DNA of 64,000 bases from positions 837,955-901,954 of the forward strand of contig NZ_JAIOUB010000001.1 in NCBI RefSeq assembly GCF_019931215.1, read 5' to 3'. Origin of the DNA: Alcanivorax limicola (GTDB taxonomy: Bacteria; Pseudomonadota; Gammaproteobacteria; Pseudomonadales; Alcanivoracaceae). A model generated the notes under the pieces. It ran no database searches. It had not been told where the DNA came from and saw nothing but the letters and a program-made list of their open reading frames with translations. Shown in pieces: positions 34,065 through 43,105 of the stretch; position 1 is the first letter of the stretch; each line of letters starts with the position of its first letter. The position numbers and the translations under genes are program-made.

Positions 34065-34585
34065 AAAAACGGGATTTTCAGGTAGAAAGCCTGCGCGACA
34101 AAGTACGTCTGGGCATCATCTGGGTGGTGCAGTACTGGCGCGAGCTGTTCAATTTTCGCTTCGACAAATACATGATCATTCAGGTAATCCCAGGTGTTTA
34201 TGGCCTGGCATTGACGGCCATCGGCCTGGGGCTGATTTATCTGTCCGTGGAAGCTTTCTTCCAGTCCACCTGGCGCGGCGTGTTCTATTTTTTCTTTGCC
34301 GCACCGCTGACGTTTCTGGTGCTGGCATCAGTGCTGCGGGCGTTGCTGGAGTTCTACATGGTGGTATTCCGGATCTCCGAGCACGTGGATGATCTGGTGG
34401 GCATTCGCGACACCGTGGATCGGCTTTCCGGCATCAGCGATTCCGTCAATGAGGTTGCCGCATTGACGCGCCGCATTCCATTCTGGAAAGCCATGACCGG
34501 TACCCCGCGCGGCCGGGTCAAGGTGCCGGAGTCAGCCCGCCGTCATCCTCCTCCGGGCAAGTCCGGCAAGGACGACGAGAGCTGA
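34058..34585 (+). CDS. DUF4282-like membrane protein
   Basis: A 175-residue protein with two membrane segments (about 44-66 and 74-98) flanked by a basic N-terminus and a charged C-terminal tail that probably faces the cytoplasm. The pattern LFNFRFDKYMIIQVIPGVYGL, then RALLEFYMVVFRISEHVDDL fits the DUF4282 family. It overlaps the DUF2804 gene by seven bases. The tail after residue 150 is Pro/Arg/Lys-rich and likely disordered. Function is unknown. Confidence 0.72.
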   Translation: MVEKRDFQVESLRDKVRLGIIWVVQYWRELFNFRFDKYMIIQVIPGVYGLALTAIGLGLIYLSVEAFFQSTWRGVFYFFFAAPLTFLVLASVLRALLEFYMVVFRISEHVDDLVGIRDTVDRLSGISDSVNEVAALTRRIPFWKAMTGTPRGRVKVPESARRHPPPGKSGKDDES

Positions 34586-34607
34586 TTCACCGGTTGATTG
34601 AATCTGA

Positions 34608-36767
34608 TCAAGTCGGGTCAAGCACCGTGGCAAGTGCTGCGGTGACCAGACGGCGCTGCAAGCGTTCCCGCAAGGTGCCGGTTTTCGCCAGCTGCATGCG
34701 CGTCAGATAAGGCAGGTAACGGCTGTCATCAATATCACCGCGAATCACTTCACGGCCCAGCTCCAGGTAGGATTTCTGTCCTGCCTTTTCCTTCAGCCAG
34801 CCCAGCGCGCTGAGCAGCACCTGCTCGGTGTCGTCAAAGTCTGAGCCCAGCGGAAAGCGCGGAAACGCCTTGTCCTGATCCAGCCGCGCGGCTTTTTCTG
34901 CCAGCTTCTCCGGTGTGTTGTAGCGGAACGGCTCGGGCACACGCCAGGAGGCGCTGATCTTGCCCGCGTTGACGGCCTGCTCCAGCAATTCATCCTGAAA
35001 GCGGCTGTCACTGATATTGAGCATGGCCGCTACCACGTCTGCATCATTCTTGCCGCGCAGGTCCGCAATACCGTACTCGGTGACGAAAATATCCCGCAGG
35101 TGTCGCGGAATGGTGTTGTGCCCGTAAGAGAACACGATATTCGAGGCCGCTTCGCCGCCACGCTCACGCCAGGCCCGCAGCATCAGGATACTGCGCGCGC
35201 CCTCAAGCTCGTGAGCCTGACAGACAAAGTTGTACTGCCCCCCCACGCCGGACAGCACACGGCCATCCTCCAGTTGGTCGGACACCGCCGCACCCAGCAG
35301 CGTCGCCTGGAACGCCGTATTGACGAAGCGCGCAGCGCCGCGCTGTTGCCGCTTGAGCGCTTCATCCCCGTATAACTGGTTGATGAAACTGATACGCGTC
35401 ATGTTGATCGATGCCGCCAGCGCTGGCGGCAGTGTGCGCAGGCGCTCGTAGAACGCCGCGGGCCCCAGGAAGAAGCCACCGTGCATGATGATGCCGCCGC
35501 GCAATGGCCCACGAAGTTGCGGCGCCAAAGCGGCCCGTGTGTCCTCATCAAACAGATCGTTGGCCAGCGTCACCTTGCCCTGGATCAGTTGTTCTTTGTC
35601 CAGCCGCAGGTCATCCGGTAAAAACCCGAACCGTTGCAACCAGTGCAGATGCGCCTTGCTGAGGTGGCGCGCAATGATGCCGGCCTCACAGAGTGTATCC
35701 AGACTCGCGAGGCTGGCCTCCGGGCGCAGCGTCTTGTTGTTGATCAGCGCCTGCAGGGCTTCATCAGCAAACACCGGGCGACGGATCACGCCACCGTCCA
35801 CCAGGGACATGAGCCCGTGGGTGAACATTTCACTGCACCCGTAAAGGCCGTCTTCGAAACGGTTCAGCCCGCCCTCACGCTCGATCAATCCGGCAAAGCG
35901 ATCACAACCGAAGGCGCGGGTTTCCGATTGATAGAAGGCGTTATCGCGTTCGCGCAGCAGCGCATGATGCACCAGCGCATCGCCCAGGGCGCCAATGCCG
36001 ATCTGCAGCAGGCCGCCGTCGCGGATCAGCGTGCTGGTGTGCAGCCCGACCAGATGATCCTGCCGGCTGACCGGCATGTTCGGCGTGCTGAACAGGCGCG
36101 TCTGCGCCGCCTCGTCGTCGATGATCATGTCGAACAGGGTTTCGTCCACCAGGGCATCGCCCCCCATGAACGGCAGATCATGGTGCACCTGCGCCAGGGC
36201 CAGAATGACCTCACCGGCAGCACGGCGTGCTTCCAGCAATGGCATCAGGTCCAGCGACACTTCCGGGTTACAGGCCAGGCTGAGCTGCCCGGGCGCCTGC
36301 TCGCTGACGGCCACCATCTGCGCAGCCACGTTGACACCGGCGGCGTTCAGGTCGCGGGCTACATGGGTATAGTTGCTGCTGATGTAGTGGCGTTGTGCGT
36401 TCTTGTTGCCCAGCTGACTGCCGGGCTGAAAGAAGAATTCCTGCACGGTCACGTTAGGCGGCAATGCACCGCGGCGCTGATCCAGCAGATAATCCAGTTC
36501 TTCGTAATCACCGAAAATGCGCTCTGCAAACGGTTTCAGAAAGCGCTTCTCCAGATCGCTCCCCGCCACCGGGCGGCCCAATGACAGTGCGGTGAAGATG
36601 TTCAAGCGCACGTTCTTGTCACGTACCGCACGTTGATAAAGTGCATTGACGAATCGATTCGGCTTGCCCAGCCCCAACGGCAACCCCAGACGGATGTCGC
36701 CACCGGTGCGTCGCACCACCTCGTCAACAGCCTGCTCCACGGATGTCATTCGTTGTCCTGCCCGCAT
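34608..36767 (-). CDS. Acetyl-CoA hydrolase/CoA-transferase family protein
   Basis: A 719-residue protein of the acetyl-CoA hydrolase/transferase family, with the conserved C-terminal part NIVFSYGHNTIPRHL and FVTEYGIADLRGK. It is longer than simple family members (about 430-550) because of an N-terminal extension that lacks a clear second domain. It may cleave or transfer CoA from acyl-CoA, for example in carboxylate metabolism. The ATG at 36767 is chosen because GGGAGAG lies five bases upstream; further upstream frame to 36845 lacks this. It is divergent from a dicarboxylate-type symporter, which could import its substrate. Confidence 0.85.
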   Translation of the reverse strand: MRAGQRMTSVEQAVDEVVRRTGGDIRLGLPLGLGKPNRFVNALYQRAVRDKNVRLNIFTALSLGRPVAGSDLEKRFLKPFAERIFGDYEELDYLLDQRRGALPPNVTVQEFFFQPGSQLGNKNAQRHYISSNYTHVARDLNAAGVNVAAQMVAVSEQAPGQLSLACNPEVSLDLMPLLEARRAAGEVILALAQVHHDLPFMGGDALVDETLFDMIIDDEAAQTRLFSTPNMPVSRQDHLVGLHTSTLIRDGGLLQIGIGALGDALVHHALLRERDNAFYQSETRAFGCDRFAGLIEREGGLNRFEDGLYGCSEMFTHGLMSLVDGGVIRRPVFADEALQALINNKTLRPEASLASLDTLCEAGIIARHLSKAHLHWLQRFGFLPDDLRLDKEQLIQGKVTLANDLFDEDTRAALAPQLRGPLRGGIIMHGGFFLGPAAFYERLRTLPPALAASINMTRISFINQLYGDEALKRQQRGAARFVNTAFQATLLGAAVSDQLEDGRVLSGVGGQYNFVCQAHELEGARSILMLRAWRERGGEAASNIVFSYGHNTIPRHLRDIFVTEYGIADLRGKNDADVVAAMLNISDSRFQDELLEQAVNAGKISASWRVPEPFRYNTPEKLAEKAARLDQDKAFPRFPLGSDFDDTEQVLLSALGWLKEKAGQKSYLELGREVIRGDIDDSRYLPYLTRMQLAKTGTLRERLQRRLVTAALATVLDPT

Positions 36768-36903
36768 CTGTCTCTCCCTGCCGCAACCATTTTCTGATTC
36801 CGACCATGCAACAGCTGTGCACGCCACGCAACATGGCCGATGCAAAATATGTTCTTATTGCGCTACCGTGTAACGTGCTTTCACAAAGAGTTGACCCACC
36901 ACC

Positions 36904-38244
36904 ATGACCGACTCCCGACAAATGCCCCGCCCACCGATCAGCCGCCGCCCCTCCATCGCTCGCCTGTCTGCACGGCTGACCGGTTTCGTGCGCGGCAAGC
37001 TCTGGGCGCAGGTGCTGGTGGCCATGGTACTGGGGACCGGCACCGGACTGATGCTCGGGCCCACCGGTAACCTGGTCAGTGGTGAGGCGGCACTGTTGAT
37101 CGGCAACTGGCTGGCGTTGCCCGGCTATGTCTTTTTGTCACTGGTGCAGATGATCGTTATTCCGCTGGTCATCGCCTCCATCATTCTCGGCATGACCAGT
37201 TCGGACGACATGCAATCCCTGCGCAGTCTCGGGCTGCGCACCGGTCTGTTTTTTCTGCTCAGCACGCTTGCCGCCGTGACGATCGGGCTGGCCACGGTGC
37301 TGTTGATACGCCCCGGTCAATATCTCGGTGGCAGTAGCTTGCCGGAGGCCACCCCGGTCACCCAGGGCACTCAGCCCTCGCTGATGGACCTGCCCCATCA
37401 ACTGGCCGGTATCATTCCCACCAATCCGCTGCAGGCCAGTGTCGAGCAGAACATGCTGCAGGTGGTGGTCTTTGCCATCCTCGCCGGTGTGGCACTGGCG
37501 ACGCTGTCCCGGGACCAGCGTCGCCCACTGCTCGACCTGCTTGGTGCGGTGCAGGAACTCAGCATGGTGGTGGTGCGTTGGGCCATGTATCTGGTGCCGT
37601 TCGCGGTGTTCGGCCTGATGGCCCAGTTGACGACGCGCATGGGGGTCGACGCGCTGCTCGGGCTCGGCGTGTATGTGCTGACGGTGATCCTCGCGCTGTT
37701 GCTGATGCTGGTCCTGTATCTGGTGTTGTATCGCCTGCTGCGGGGGGCGCCGGTATTCACGTTCTTGCGCCACGCGCGGGATGTCATGCTGCTGGCGTTC
37801 TCCACCTCCAGTTCCGCTGCGGTCATGCCGCTAACCATTCAAACGGCGGAAACCCGCCTCGGGGTACGCCCGGAGGTCGCGCGCTTCGTCGTGCCACTGG
37901 GCACCACCATCAACATGGCGGGCACCGCGCTGTATCAGGTGGTGGCCACGGTGTTCCTGGCCCAGGTCTTCCAGGTGGATATCGGCCTGTCCGGCCTGAT
38001 GCTGGTGGTGGTATTGGCAGTGGGTGCGTCGATCGGCTCGCCGGGCACTCCGGGCATCGGCATCATCATTCTGGCGATGCTGCTAGGCAGCGTGGGGATT
38101 CCGGCAGCGGGGATCGCCCTGATCATCGGCGTCGACCGGATTCTGGATATGTGCCGCACCACGCTCAATGTCACCGGCGATCTGGTGGCCAGTTGCATTA
38201 TTGATGGCAGGGCATCAGCGCCAGAAACAGAAAAAGCCCCATAA
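36904..38244 (+). CDS. Dicarboxylate/amino acid:cation symporter (DAACS family)
   Basis: A 446-residue inner-membrane transporter of the GltP/DctA family, taking up glutamate or C4-dicarboxylates with sodium or protons. About eight membrane helices and two re-entrant loops are visible. The Ser-rich hairpin STSSSAAVMPLTIQTAE and the GTTINMAGTALYQ motif are present. The usual NMDGT is NMAGT here, with Asp replaced by Ala339. That Asp binds sodium in GltPh-type proteins, so cation use may differ. The stop codon lies in the loop of a terminator hairpin. Confidence 0.9.
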   Translation: MTDSRQMPRPPISRRPSIARLSARLTGFVRGKLWAQVLVAMVLGTGTGLMLGPTGNLVSGEAALLIGNWLALPGYVFLSLVQMIVIPLVIASIILGMTSSDDMQSLRSLGLRTGLFFLLSTLAAVTIGLATVLLIRPGQYLGGSSLPEATPVTQGTQPSLMDLPHQLAGIIPTNPLQASVEQNMLQVVVFAILAGVALATLSRDQRRPLLDLLGAVQELSMVVVRWAMYLVPFAVFGLMAQLTTRMGVDALLGLGVYVLTVILALLLMLVLYLVLYRLLRGAPVFTFLRHARDVMLLAFSTSSSAAVMPLTIQTAETRLGVRPEVARFVVPLGTTINMAGTALYQVVATVFLAQVFQVDIGLSGLMLVVVLAVGASIGSPGTPGIGIIILAMLLGSVGIPAAGIALIIGVDRILDMCRTTLNVTGDLVASCIIDGRASAPETEKAP

Positions 38245-38257
38245 GGGGCTTCTTCGG
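38231..38257. terminator. Bidirectional terminator overlapping the symporter stop codon
   Basis: AAGCCCC (38234-38240) pairs with GGGGCTT (38245-38251) around the loop ATAA, which includes the TAA stop. On the minus strand the stem is followed by TTTCTG after a run of T, suiting the convergent SCP2 gene better than the symporter. Confidence 0.75.
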
Positions 38258-38314
38258 GGAATGACCGCCCGGCGCAAACGCCGGCACGTATTCCGTCAGG
38301 CTATGACGCCAGAA

Positions 38315-38701
38315 TCAGGCAGTCACTTCCTGGATTTTCTTCATCAGCTCGACTTGCGCGCCGGTGGGCTGTGCAGTTTGCAGCGCCATCAGTTTGCTCA
38401 TGTCGCCTTCAACGCGGATCTGGCCGCTCATGAAGCCCTGCATACCCGCAGACTGGTCGCCTTCGATGAAGATGCGCTTGGCCAGGTCAGCCGGCAGGAT
38501 CATGGTGGTCGGTGCGTCGGCGTGGTGGCCTTGCTCCAGCATGCCGCCAACCAGCGCCATTTGCTTCTCGCCGTTGTCGGTGCCGATGGTGATGTTGATC
38601 ACCAGATCAGCCAGTGCGGCCGGGGCTTCAATGTCACCGGCTGCAGCACGCAGCTCATCTACTTTGGCAAACCACTCGTCAGACAGAAATTCGCAGCTCA
38701 T
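38315..38701 (-). CDS. SCP2 sterol-binding domain protein
   Basis: A 128-residue protein made of a single SCP2 domain, which binds fatty acids, acyl-CoA or other lipids. Matching features are the DLVINITIGTDNGEKQMALVGG strands (read in two parts) and the late GFMSGQIRVEGDMSKLMAL segment typical of the family. The ATG at 38701 is chosen because AAGGAGA lies five bases upstream; an upstream frame to 38824 lacks support. It may carry lipids for beta-oxidation, given fadE about 1.2 kb away. It stands alone, followed by the shared terminator. Confidence 0.88.
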   Translation of the reverse strand: MSCEFLSDEWFAKVDELRAAAGDIEAPAALADLVINITIGTDNGEKQMALVGGMLEQGHHADAPTTMILPADLAKRIFIEGDQSAGMQGFMSGQIRVEGDMSKLMALQTAQPTGAQVELMKKIQEVTA

Positions 38702-38886
38702 CGCTTTCTCCTTGGTGTTTGAGGGCGCTTCGACACCCGGCTTTTCAACCGGGTTTCCGAGCGCCCATTCAAACGCTCGTTCGAAACATTCCCGTACCAT
38801 ATAGAACCCCGGGGGCGGAGGCAATAGCCCCCGAGCCGGTCAAATTGACCCGTTCGCCGCCGGTGTCAGGCCCACATGCTGCGCGG

Positions 38887-39771
38887 CTAGTAAAGGTAGT
38901 TGAACATGCGCCGGCGGTACTCACTGGCCAGCGGGTCGCCCTTGGGCAGGCACTCGAAAATCTTCAGCAAACCCGCGCGGGCAATGCCGTCACGATAGCC
39001 CGGATGGTCCCGTAACAGCGTCAGCAACGCCTCAAGCCCCTCGCGAAATTGCCCCGCCGCCGCCGCTTGCAGACCGTAGGCATACAGATCCTCCGGTGTG
39101 GCCTCAGCGGCCAACCGGGCTGACAGGTCCTTCAGGCTGGTGGCGGTGCTGTCGCCAAGTTCGTCCAGCAGCGCGAAACGCGCACGGAACGGACGCAATA
39201 CCTCCACGTCCTCCGCCGCTTCCGCCAGAGCCGATTCGGCATCACTGCGGCGACCTTCGCCGAGCAGGTATTCCACCAGCACAGCGCGCAGGGTGTGCAA
39301 TTCCGGCTCCTGGGTCAGTGCCTGGCGCAGCGCCTGCTCCGCTTCTGCGCCATGCCCGGCCGCAATGGCTTCGCGGATGCGTTCGGCAAAGGCCTCCTGC
39401 TGGCTGTCCTCGTCCTGGGCGTCGCCCAGCACCGGGGCAAGCCACTCGCGCAGTGCCGCTTCGGTCTGCAGGCCGCTGAGTTCCGACACCAGACGCCCCT
39501 GAAACACCAGTTTCAGCGTCGGCAAGCTGCGTACGCCGAACTGGGCAGCAATGGCCTGTTGCTCGTCCGCATTCACTTTGGCCAGGATCAGGCCGCCGGC
39601 CTGCTCGGCCACCAGCCTGTCCAATACCGGCGCCATCTGCTGGCACGGCTGGCACCAGGGTGCCCAGAAATCAATGATGACCGGCACCTGCTGCGAGCGC
39701 TCCAGCAGCGCGGTCAGGTTCTGTTCGTTCACATCAAGCGTATACGTATTGCTCTGCTGTCCTGCTTGCAC
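38887..39771 (-). CDS. cnoX: Thioredoxin-TPR co-chaperone (CnoX/YbbN family)
   Basis: A 294-residue cytoplasmic protein with an N-terminal thioredoxin domain (about 1-115) and C-terminal tetratricopeptide repeats. CnoX proteins hold unfolded proteins under oxidative chlorine stress and pass them to GroEL or DnaK. The active site is WCQPC, so both cysteines are present, unlike the SxxC type of E. coli. The GTG at 39771 is chosen because AGGAGG lies seven bases upstream. The longer frame starting at 39867 has no such signal. It is divergent from fadE. Confidence 0.88.
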   Translation of the reverse strand: MQAGQQSNTYTLDVNEQNLTALLERSQQVPVIIDFWAPWCQPCQQMAPVLDRLVAEQAGGLILAKVNADEQQAIAAQFGVRSLPTLKLVFQGRLVSELSGLQTEAALREWLAPVLGDAQDEDSQQEAFAERIREAIAAGHGAEAEQALRQALTQEPELHTLRAVLVEYLLGEGRRSDAESALAEAAEDVEVLRPFRARFALLDELGDSTATSLKDLSARLAAEATPEDLYAYGLQAAAAGQFREGLEALLTLLRDHPGYRDGIARAGLLKIFECLPKGDPLASEYRRRMFNYLY

Positions 39772-39919
39772 GGCATGGCCTCCTCTTGCGGTGCGCCGAT
39801 TGTACGCCATGCCGCCGCTTTTTCGCATCGTGCACGCTCGCCGGGCTTTTACGCCTTTTTCATACAATCCCTGTAGCGGTACGTTAGTATGAAAGCGTTC
39901 ACGTGTCTCGGAGACCGTT

Positions 39920-42379
39920 ATGAATCTGCTTATATCTGTACTACTTCTTTTTGGCCTGCTGGCAATATTGCTCTATCGCGAGGTGTCCCTGCGCGGCGGG
40001 TCGATCGCCATCGCGGTAGCCTGGATCCTGCTCGGCTTTTTCTCGCCGGCGCTGATTCACCCGCTGCTGGTCATTCCGTTCGTGCTGGTACTGGTGCTGC
40101 TGAATGTGGCACCGCTGCGCATGGCGATCATCAGCAAGCCCGTTTACGGCCTGCTCGCGAAAACCATGCCGAGCATGAGTGATACCGAACGCGAAGCGCT
40201 CGAAGCGGGCAGCACCTGGTGGGAGAAGGACCTGTTCTGTGGCAAACCGGACTGGGACACCTTCGACAACATCAAGATGCCGACACTGACTGCCGAAGAG
40301 CAATCCTTTATCGACAACGAGGTGCAGGAACTCTGCGCCATGCTGGATGAGTGGGAAATCCATCATCATCTCAAGGATTTGCCGGAAGCCGTCTGGCAAT
40401 ACCTGCGCGACAAGCGCTTCTTCGGCCTGATCATTCCCAAGGAGTACGGTGGCCTGGCTTTCAGCCCCTATGCGCAGAGCCGCGTCATGAGCAAGATCGC
40501 CACCCGTTCCATCACGACGGCGGTGACGGCCATGGTGCCCAACTCGCTGGGCCCGGGCGAACTGCTGATGAAGTACGGCACCGACGAGCAGAAAACCCGC
40601 TGGTTGCCCGGTCTGGCCGACGGCACCGAACTGCCCTGCTTCGGCCTCACCGGCCCGGAAGCCGGTTCGGATGCGGGCTCCATTCCCGACTCCGGCGTGG
40701 TCTGCGAAGGCGAGCACGACGGCAAGACCGTGGTCGGCCTGCGCCTGAACTTCTCCAAGCGCTGGATCACACTGGCGCCGGTGGCCACCGTGGTCGGTCT
40801 GGCCTTCAAATTGTATGACCCGGACGGCCTGCTGGGCGACAAGAGCAAGAGCGATTACGGCATTACCTGTGCCCTGATTCCTGCCGACCATCCCGGCGTC
40901 CAGATCGGTCGCCGTCATTACCCCGGTTCGCCGTTCATGAACGGCCCGATCATGGGGGAAGATGTCTTCATTCCGCTGGACTGGATCATTGGCGGGCAAG
41001 ACATGGCCGGCAAAGGCTGGCGTATGCTGATCGAATGCCTGGGCGCCGGGCGTGGTATTTCCCTGCCTGCACTGGCGACCGCCAGCGGTGAAATGGGCTA
41101 CCGCATGGTCGGCGCTTTTGCGCGCATTCGTCGTCAGTTCAATATCGAAGTCGGCAAGTTCGAAGGGGTACAGGAAGCCACGGCAGAAATCGCCGGGCTG
41201 GCCTACACTCTCGAATCACAGCGCCACCTGGTCACCAAGGGCCTGGAAGACGGCATCCCGGCGGTCATGACCGCGATGGCCAAGTATCACGCCACCGAGA
41301 TGATGCGCACGCTGATCAATCACGGCATGGATGTGGGCGGTGGCCGTGCCATCCAGTTGGGGCCGCGCAACTTCATGGCGCTGCCTTACCAGTCGATTCC
41401 CATTGCCATTACGGTGGAAGGCGCGAACATCCTGACGCGCTCGCTGATGATCTTCGGCCAGGGCGCCATGCGCTGCCACCCCTATCTGTTTGACGAACTG
41501 CAAACACTGACGGCAGAAGACAAGGATGAGGGCCTGCAACGCTTTGATCCGCTGTTCTTCAAACACGCGGGTTATACCCTCAGCCGTGGCGTGCGCATGG
41601 CACTGCACGGCGTGACCAATGCACGCTTCTCCACCATCCCGGACAATGCCAGCGACTTCAGTCGCCCGTGGTTCCGTCTGCTGAATCGCTTCAGCGCCAC
41701 ACTGGCGGTCACGTCTGATGTGGCACTGGCGATTCTTGGCGGCGACCTCAAGCGCCGCGAGTTGCTGTCGGCGCGGCTGGGCGATTGCCACAGCCAGTTG
41801 CTGCTGGCATCAAGCATTCTGATGTATCACGCGGCACAGCCGAGCGATCGTGCCCAGGATGCCCACGCCCAGTACGCCCTGACGCGGGCCTTGCATGCCG
41901 CCGAGGAAGCGTTGTTCGATTTCTATCGCAACTTCCCGGCGCGCTTTATCTCGCGCCTGATCCAGACCGTCGCCTTCCCCACCGGCCGTGTGGTGGCACC
42001 GCCCTCGGATGATCTGATCCGCGAGCTGGGCGACATGATCATGGAACCCACCAGCGTGCGCGAGATTTTCGGCAGCTACACCTATATTTCCGAAGATCCG
42101 GAGGACAGCACCGGTCGCGTGGAAATGACCTACCGCAAGCTGCTGGAAGTGGATGAGGCATGGCAGGCGTTTCTGAAAGCGGACAGCAAAGACAAGCTAG
42201 CTGGTGACAACATTGACGACAAGCTGGCATCCGCTGCGTCGCAAGGCATCATCCGGGAGCAGGATATCGCCGGCATCCGGGAATACGATGCCATGCGCTA
42301 TGACTGCCTGCTGACCGATGCCTTCGAACCGGAGTTCTTCCACACTGCGGCGAAGAAGAAAGACGAAGAAGCTGCCTGA
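39920..42379 (+). CDS. fadE: Acyl-CoA dehydrogenase FadE
   Basis: An 819-residue membrane-associated acyl-CoA dehydrogenase that starts beta-oxidation of fatty acids. Two hydrophobic N-terminal segments (about 2-19 and 28-60) anchor it, then the FadE-specific linker and the ACAD core follow. The core has FGLTGPEAGSDAGSIPD, the KRWITLAPVATVVGLAFKL strand and ECLGAGRGISLPA. A long C-terminal domain carries the FadE family motif RLIQTVAFPTGR. The length is that of E. coli FadE. It is followed by a strong terminator and divergent from cnoX. Confidence 0.95.
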   Translation: MNLLISVLLLFGLLAILLYREVSLRGGSIAIAVAWILLGFFSPALIHPLLVIPFVLVLVLLNVAPLRMAIISKPVYGLLAKTMPSMSDTEREALEAGSTWWEKDLFCGKPDWDTFDNIKMPTLTAEEQSFIDNEVQELCAMLDEWEIHHHLKDLPEAVWQYLRDKRFFGLIIPKEYGGLAFSPYAQSRVMSKIATRSITTAVTAMVPNSLGPGELLMKYGTDEQKTRWLPGLADGTELPCFGLTGPEAGSDAGSIPDSGVVCEGEHDGKTVVGLRLNFSKRWITLAPVATVVGLAFKLYDPDGLLGDKSKSDYGITCALIPADHPGVQIGRRHYPGSPFMNGPIMGEDVFIPLDWIIGGQDMAGKGWRMLIECLGAGRGISLPALATASGEMGYRMVGAFARIRRQFNIEVGKFEGVQEATAEIAGLAYTLESQRHLVTKGLEDGIPAVMTAMAKYHATEMMRTLINHGMDVGGGRAIQLGPRNFMALPYQSIPIAITVEGANILTRSLMIFGQGAMRCHPYLFDELQTLTAEDKDEGLQRFDPLFFKHAGYTLSRGVRMALHGVTNARFSTIPDNASDFSRPWFRLLNRFSATLAVTSDVALAILGGDLKRRELLSARLGDCHSQLLLASSILMYHAAQPSDRAQDAHAQYALTRALHAAEEALFDFYRNFPARFISRLIQTVAFPTGRVVAPPSDDLIRELGDMIMEPTSVREIFGSYTYISEDPEDSTGRVEMTYRKLLEVDEAWQAFLKADSKDKLAGDNIDDKLASAASQGIIREQDIAGIREYDAMRYDCLLTDAFEPEFFHTAAKKKDEEAA

Positions 42380-42421
42380 CGCACGCGCATCATGCCGTGA
42401 GGCCATAAGCAGTAAGGCAAT

Positions 42422-42459
42422 AAAAAGCCCGGCCACTGAAACAGTGGCCGGGCTTTTTT
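42422..42459. terminator. Strong bidirectional terminator after fadE
   Basis: A perfect 17-bp stem (42422-42438 with 42442-42458) closes an AAA loop. It is flanked by A5 on the left and T6 on the right, so it can end fadE on the plus strand and the small outer-membrane protein gene on the minus strand. Confidence 0.93.
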
Positions 42460-42469
42460 CTTCATGCTT

Positions 42470-42967
42470 TCAGAAGTGGTATTTGACACCCAGACCCACA
42501 ACGGTCTGCTTGGTGAAATCATTACGCACCGTGCGCAGCACTTCCAGATTCAGGCTCATCATATCGTCCAGCGCCCAATCGACACCGGCGCCGTAAGATG
42601 CGCCGTCATCGCGCTCGCGGTTGCCGCCGATCTCACTGCGTGCATAGGTATAACCGCCCATCGCATAGGGCGTAAATTCATTACCCAGCGGCAAAGTGAC
42701 AACACCATAAGCGCCATAGTTGTAGCGATTTTCCACTTTGACGCCACTGTCGCTGCCGCTACCAATGCCGGTGCTGACACGGGCCTCGGCACTGAGCAGT
42801 TCGGTAAAACGCATACCGCCACGTACAACCAGCACATCCAGTGACGTGGATACATTGCCACGTTCAAAATCCGTGTATCCGTACTGGATGCCCGCGTAGG
42901 GGCTCATATCGGCCAGCGCAAGGCCACATGCACCAGCGGCCACAACACCGCAAAGGATTCTTCTCAT
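42470..42967 (-). CDS. Small outer-membrane beta-barrel protein
   Basis: A 165-residue exported protein with a signal peptide (about residues 1-20, cleavage LALA-DM). It has repeated amphipathic beta strands such as PYAGIQYGYTDFERG and YAMGGYTYARSEIGG, and a C-terminal Phe (GVKYHF) as needed for BAM insertion. It resembles OmpA-like or OmpW-like eight-stranded barrels. The ATG at 42967 is chosen since AGGGAG lies eight bases upstream and the signal peptide begins there; the upstream frame to 43030 is rejected. Function is unknown. Confidence 0.82.
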   Translation of the reverse strand: MRRILCGVVAAGACGLALADMSPYAGIQYGYTDFERGNVSTSLDVLVVRGGMRFTELLSAEARVSTGIGSGSDSGVKVENRYNYGAYGVVTLPLGNEFTPYAMGGYTYARSEIGGNRERDDGASYGAGVDWALDDMMSLNLEVLRTVRNDFTKQTVVGLGVKYHF

Positions 42968-43105
42968 TGTCGTTCTCCCTGTGTTTTCTGTATGCCACCA
43001 CGTTCCATGGCATTTTTTCATGTCCACCACTGATCATACCCACAGCGAGCGTGACTGCAAATGACGCGATGTATACTTCTTGTGTGCCGGTTCAACGCCG
43101 TGATC

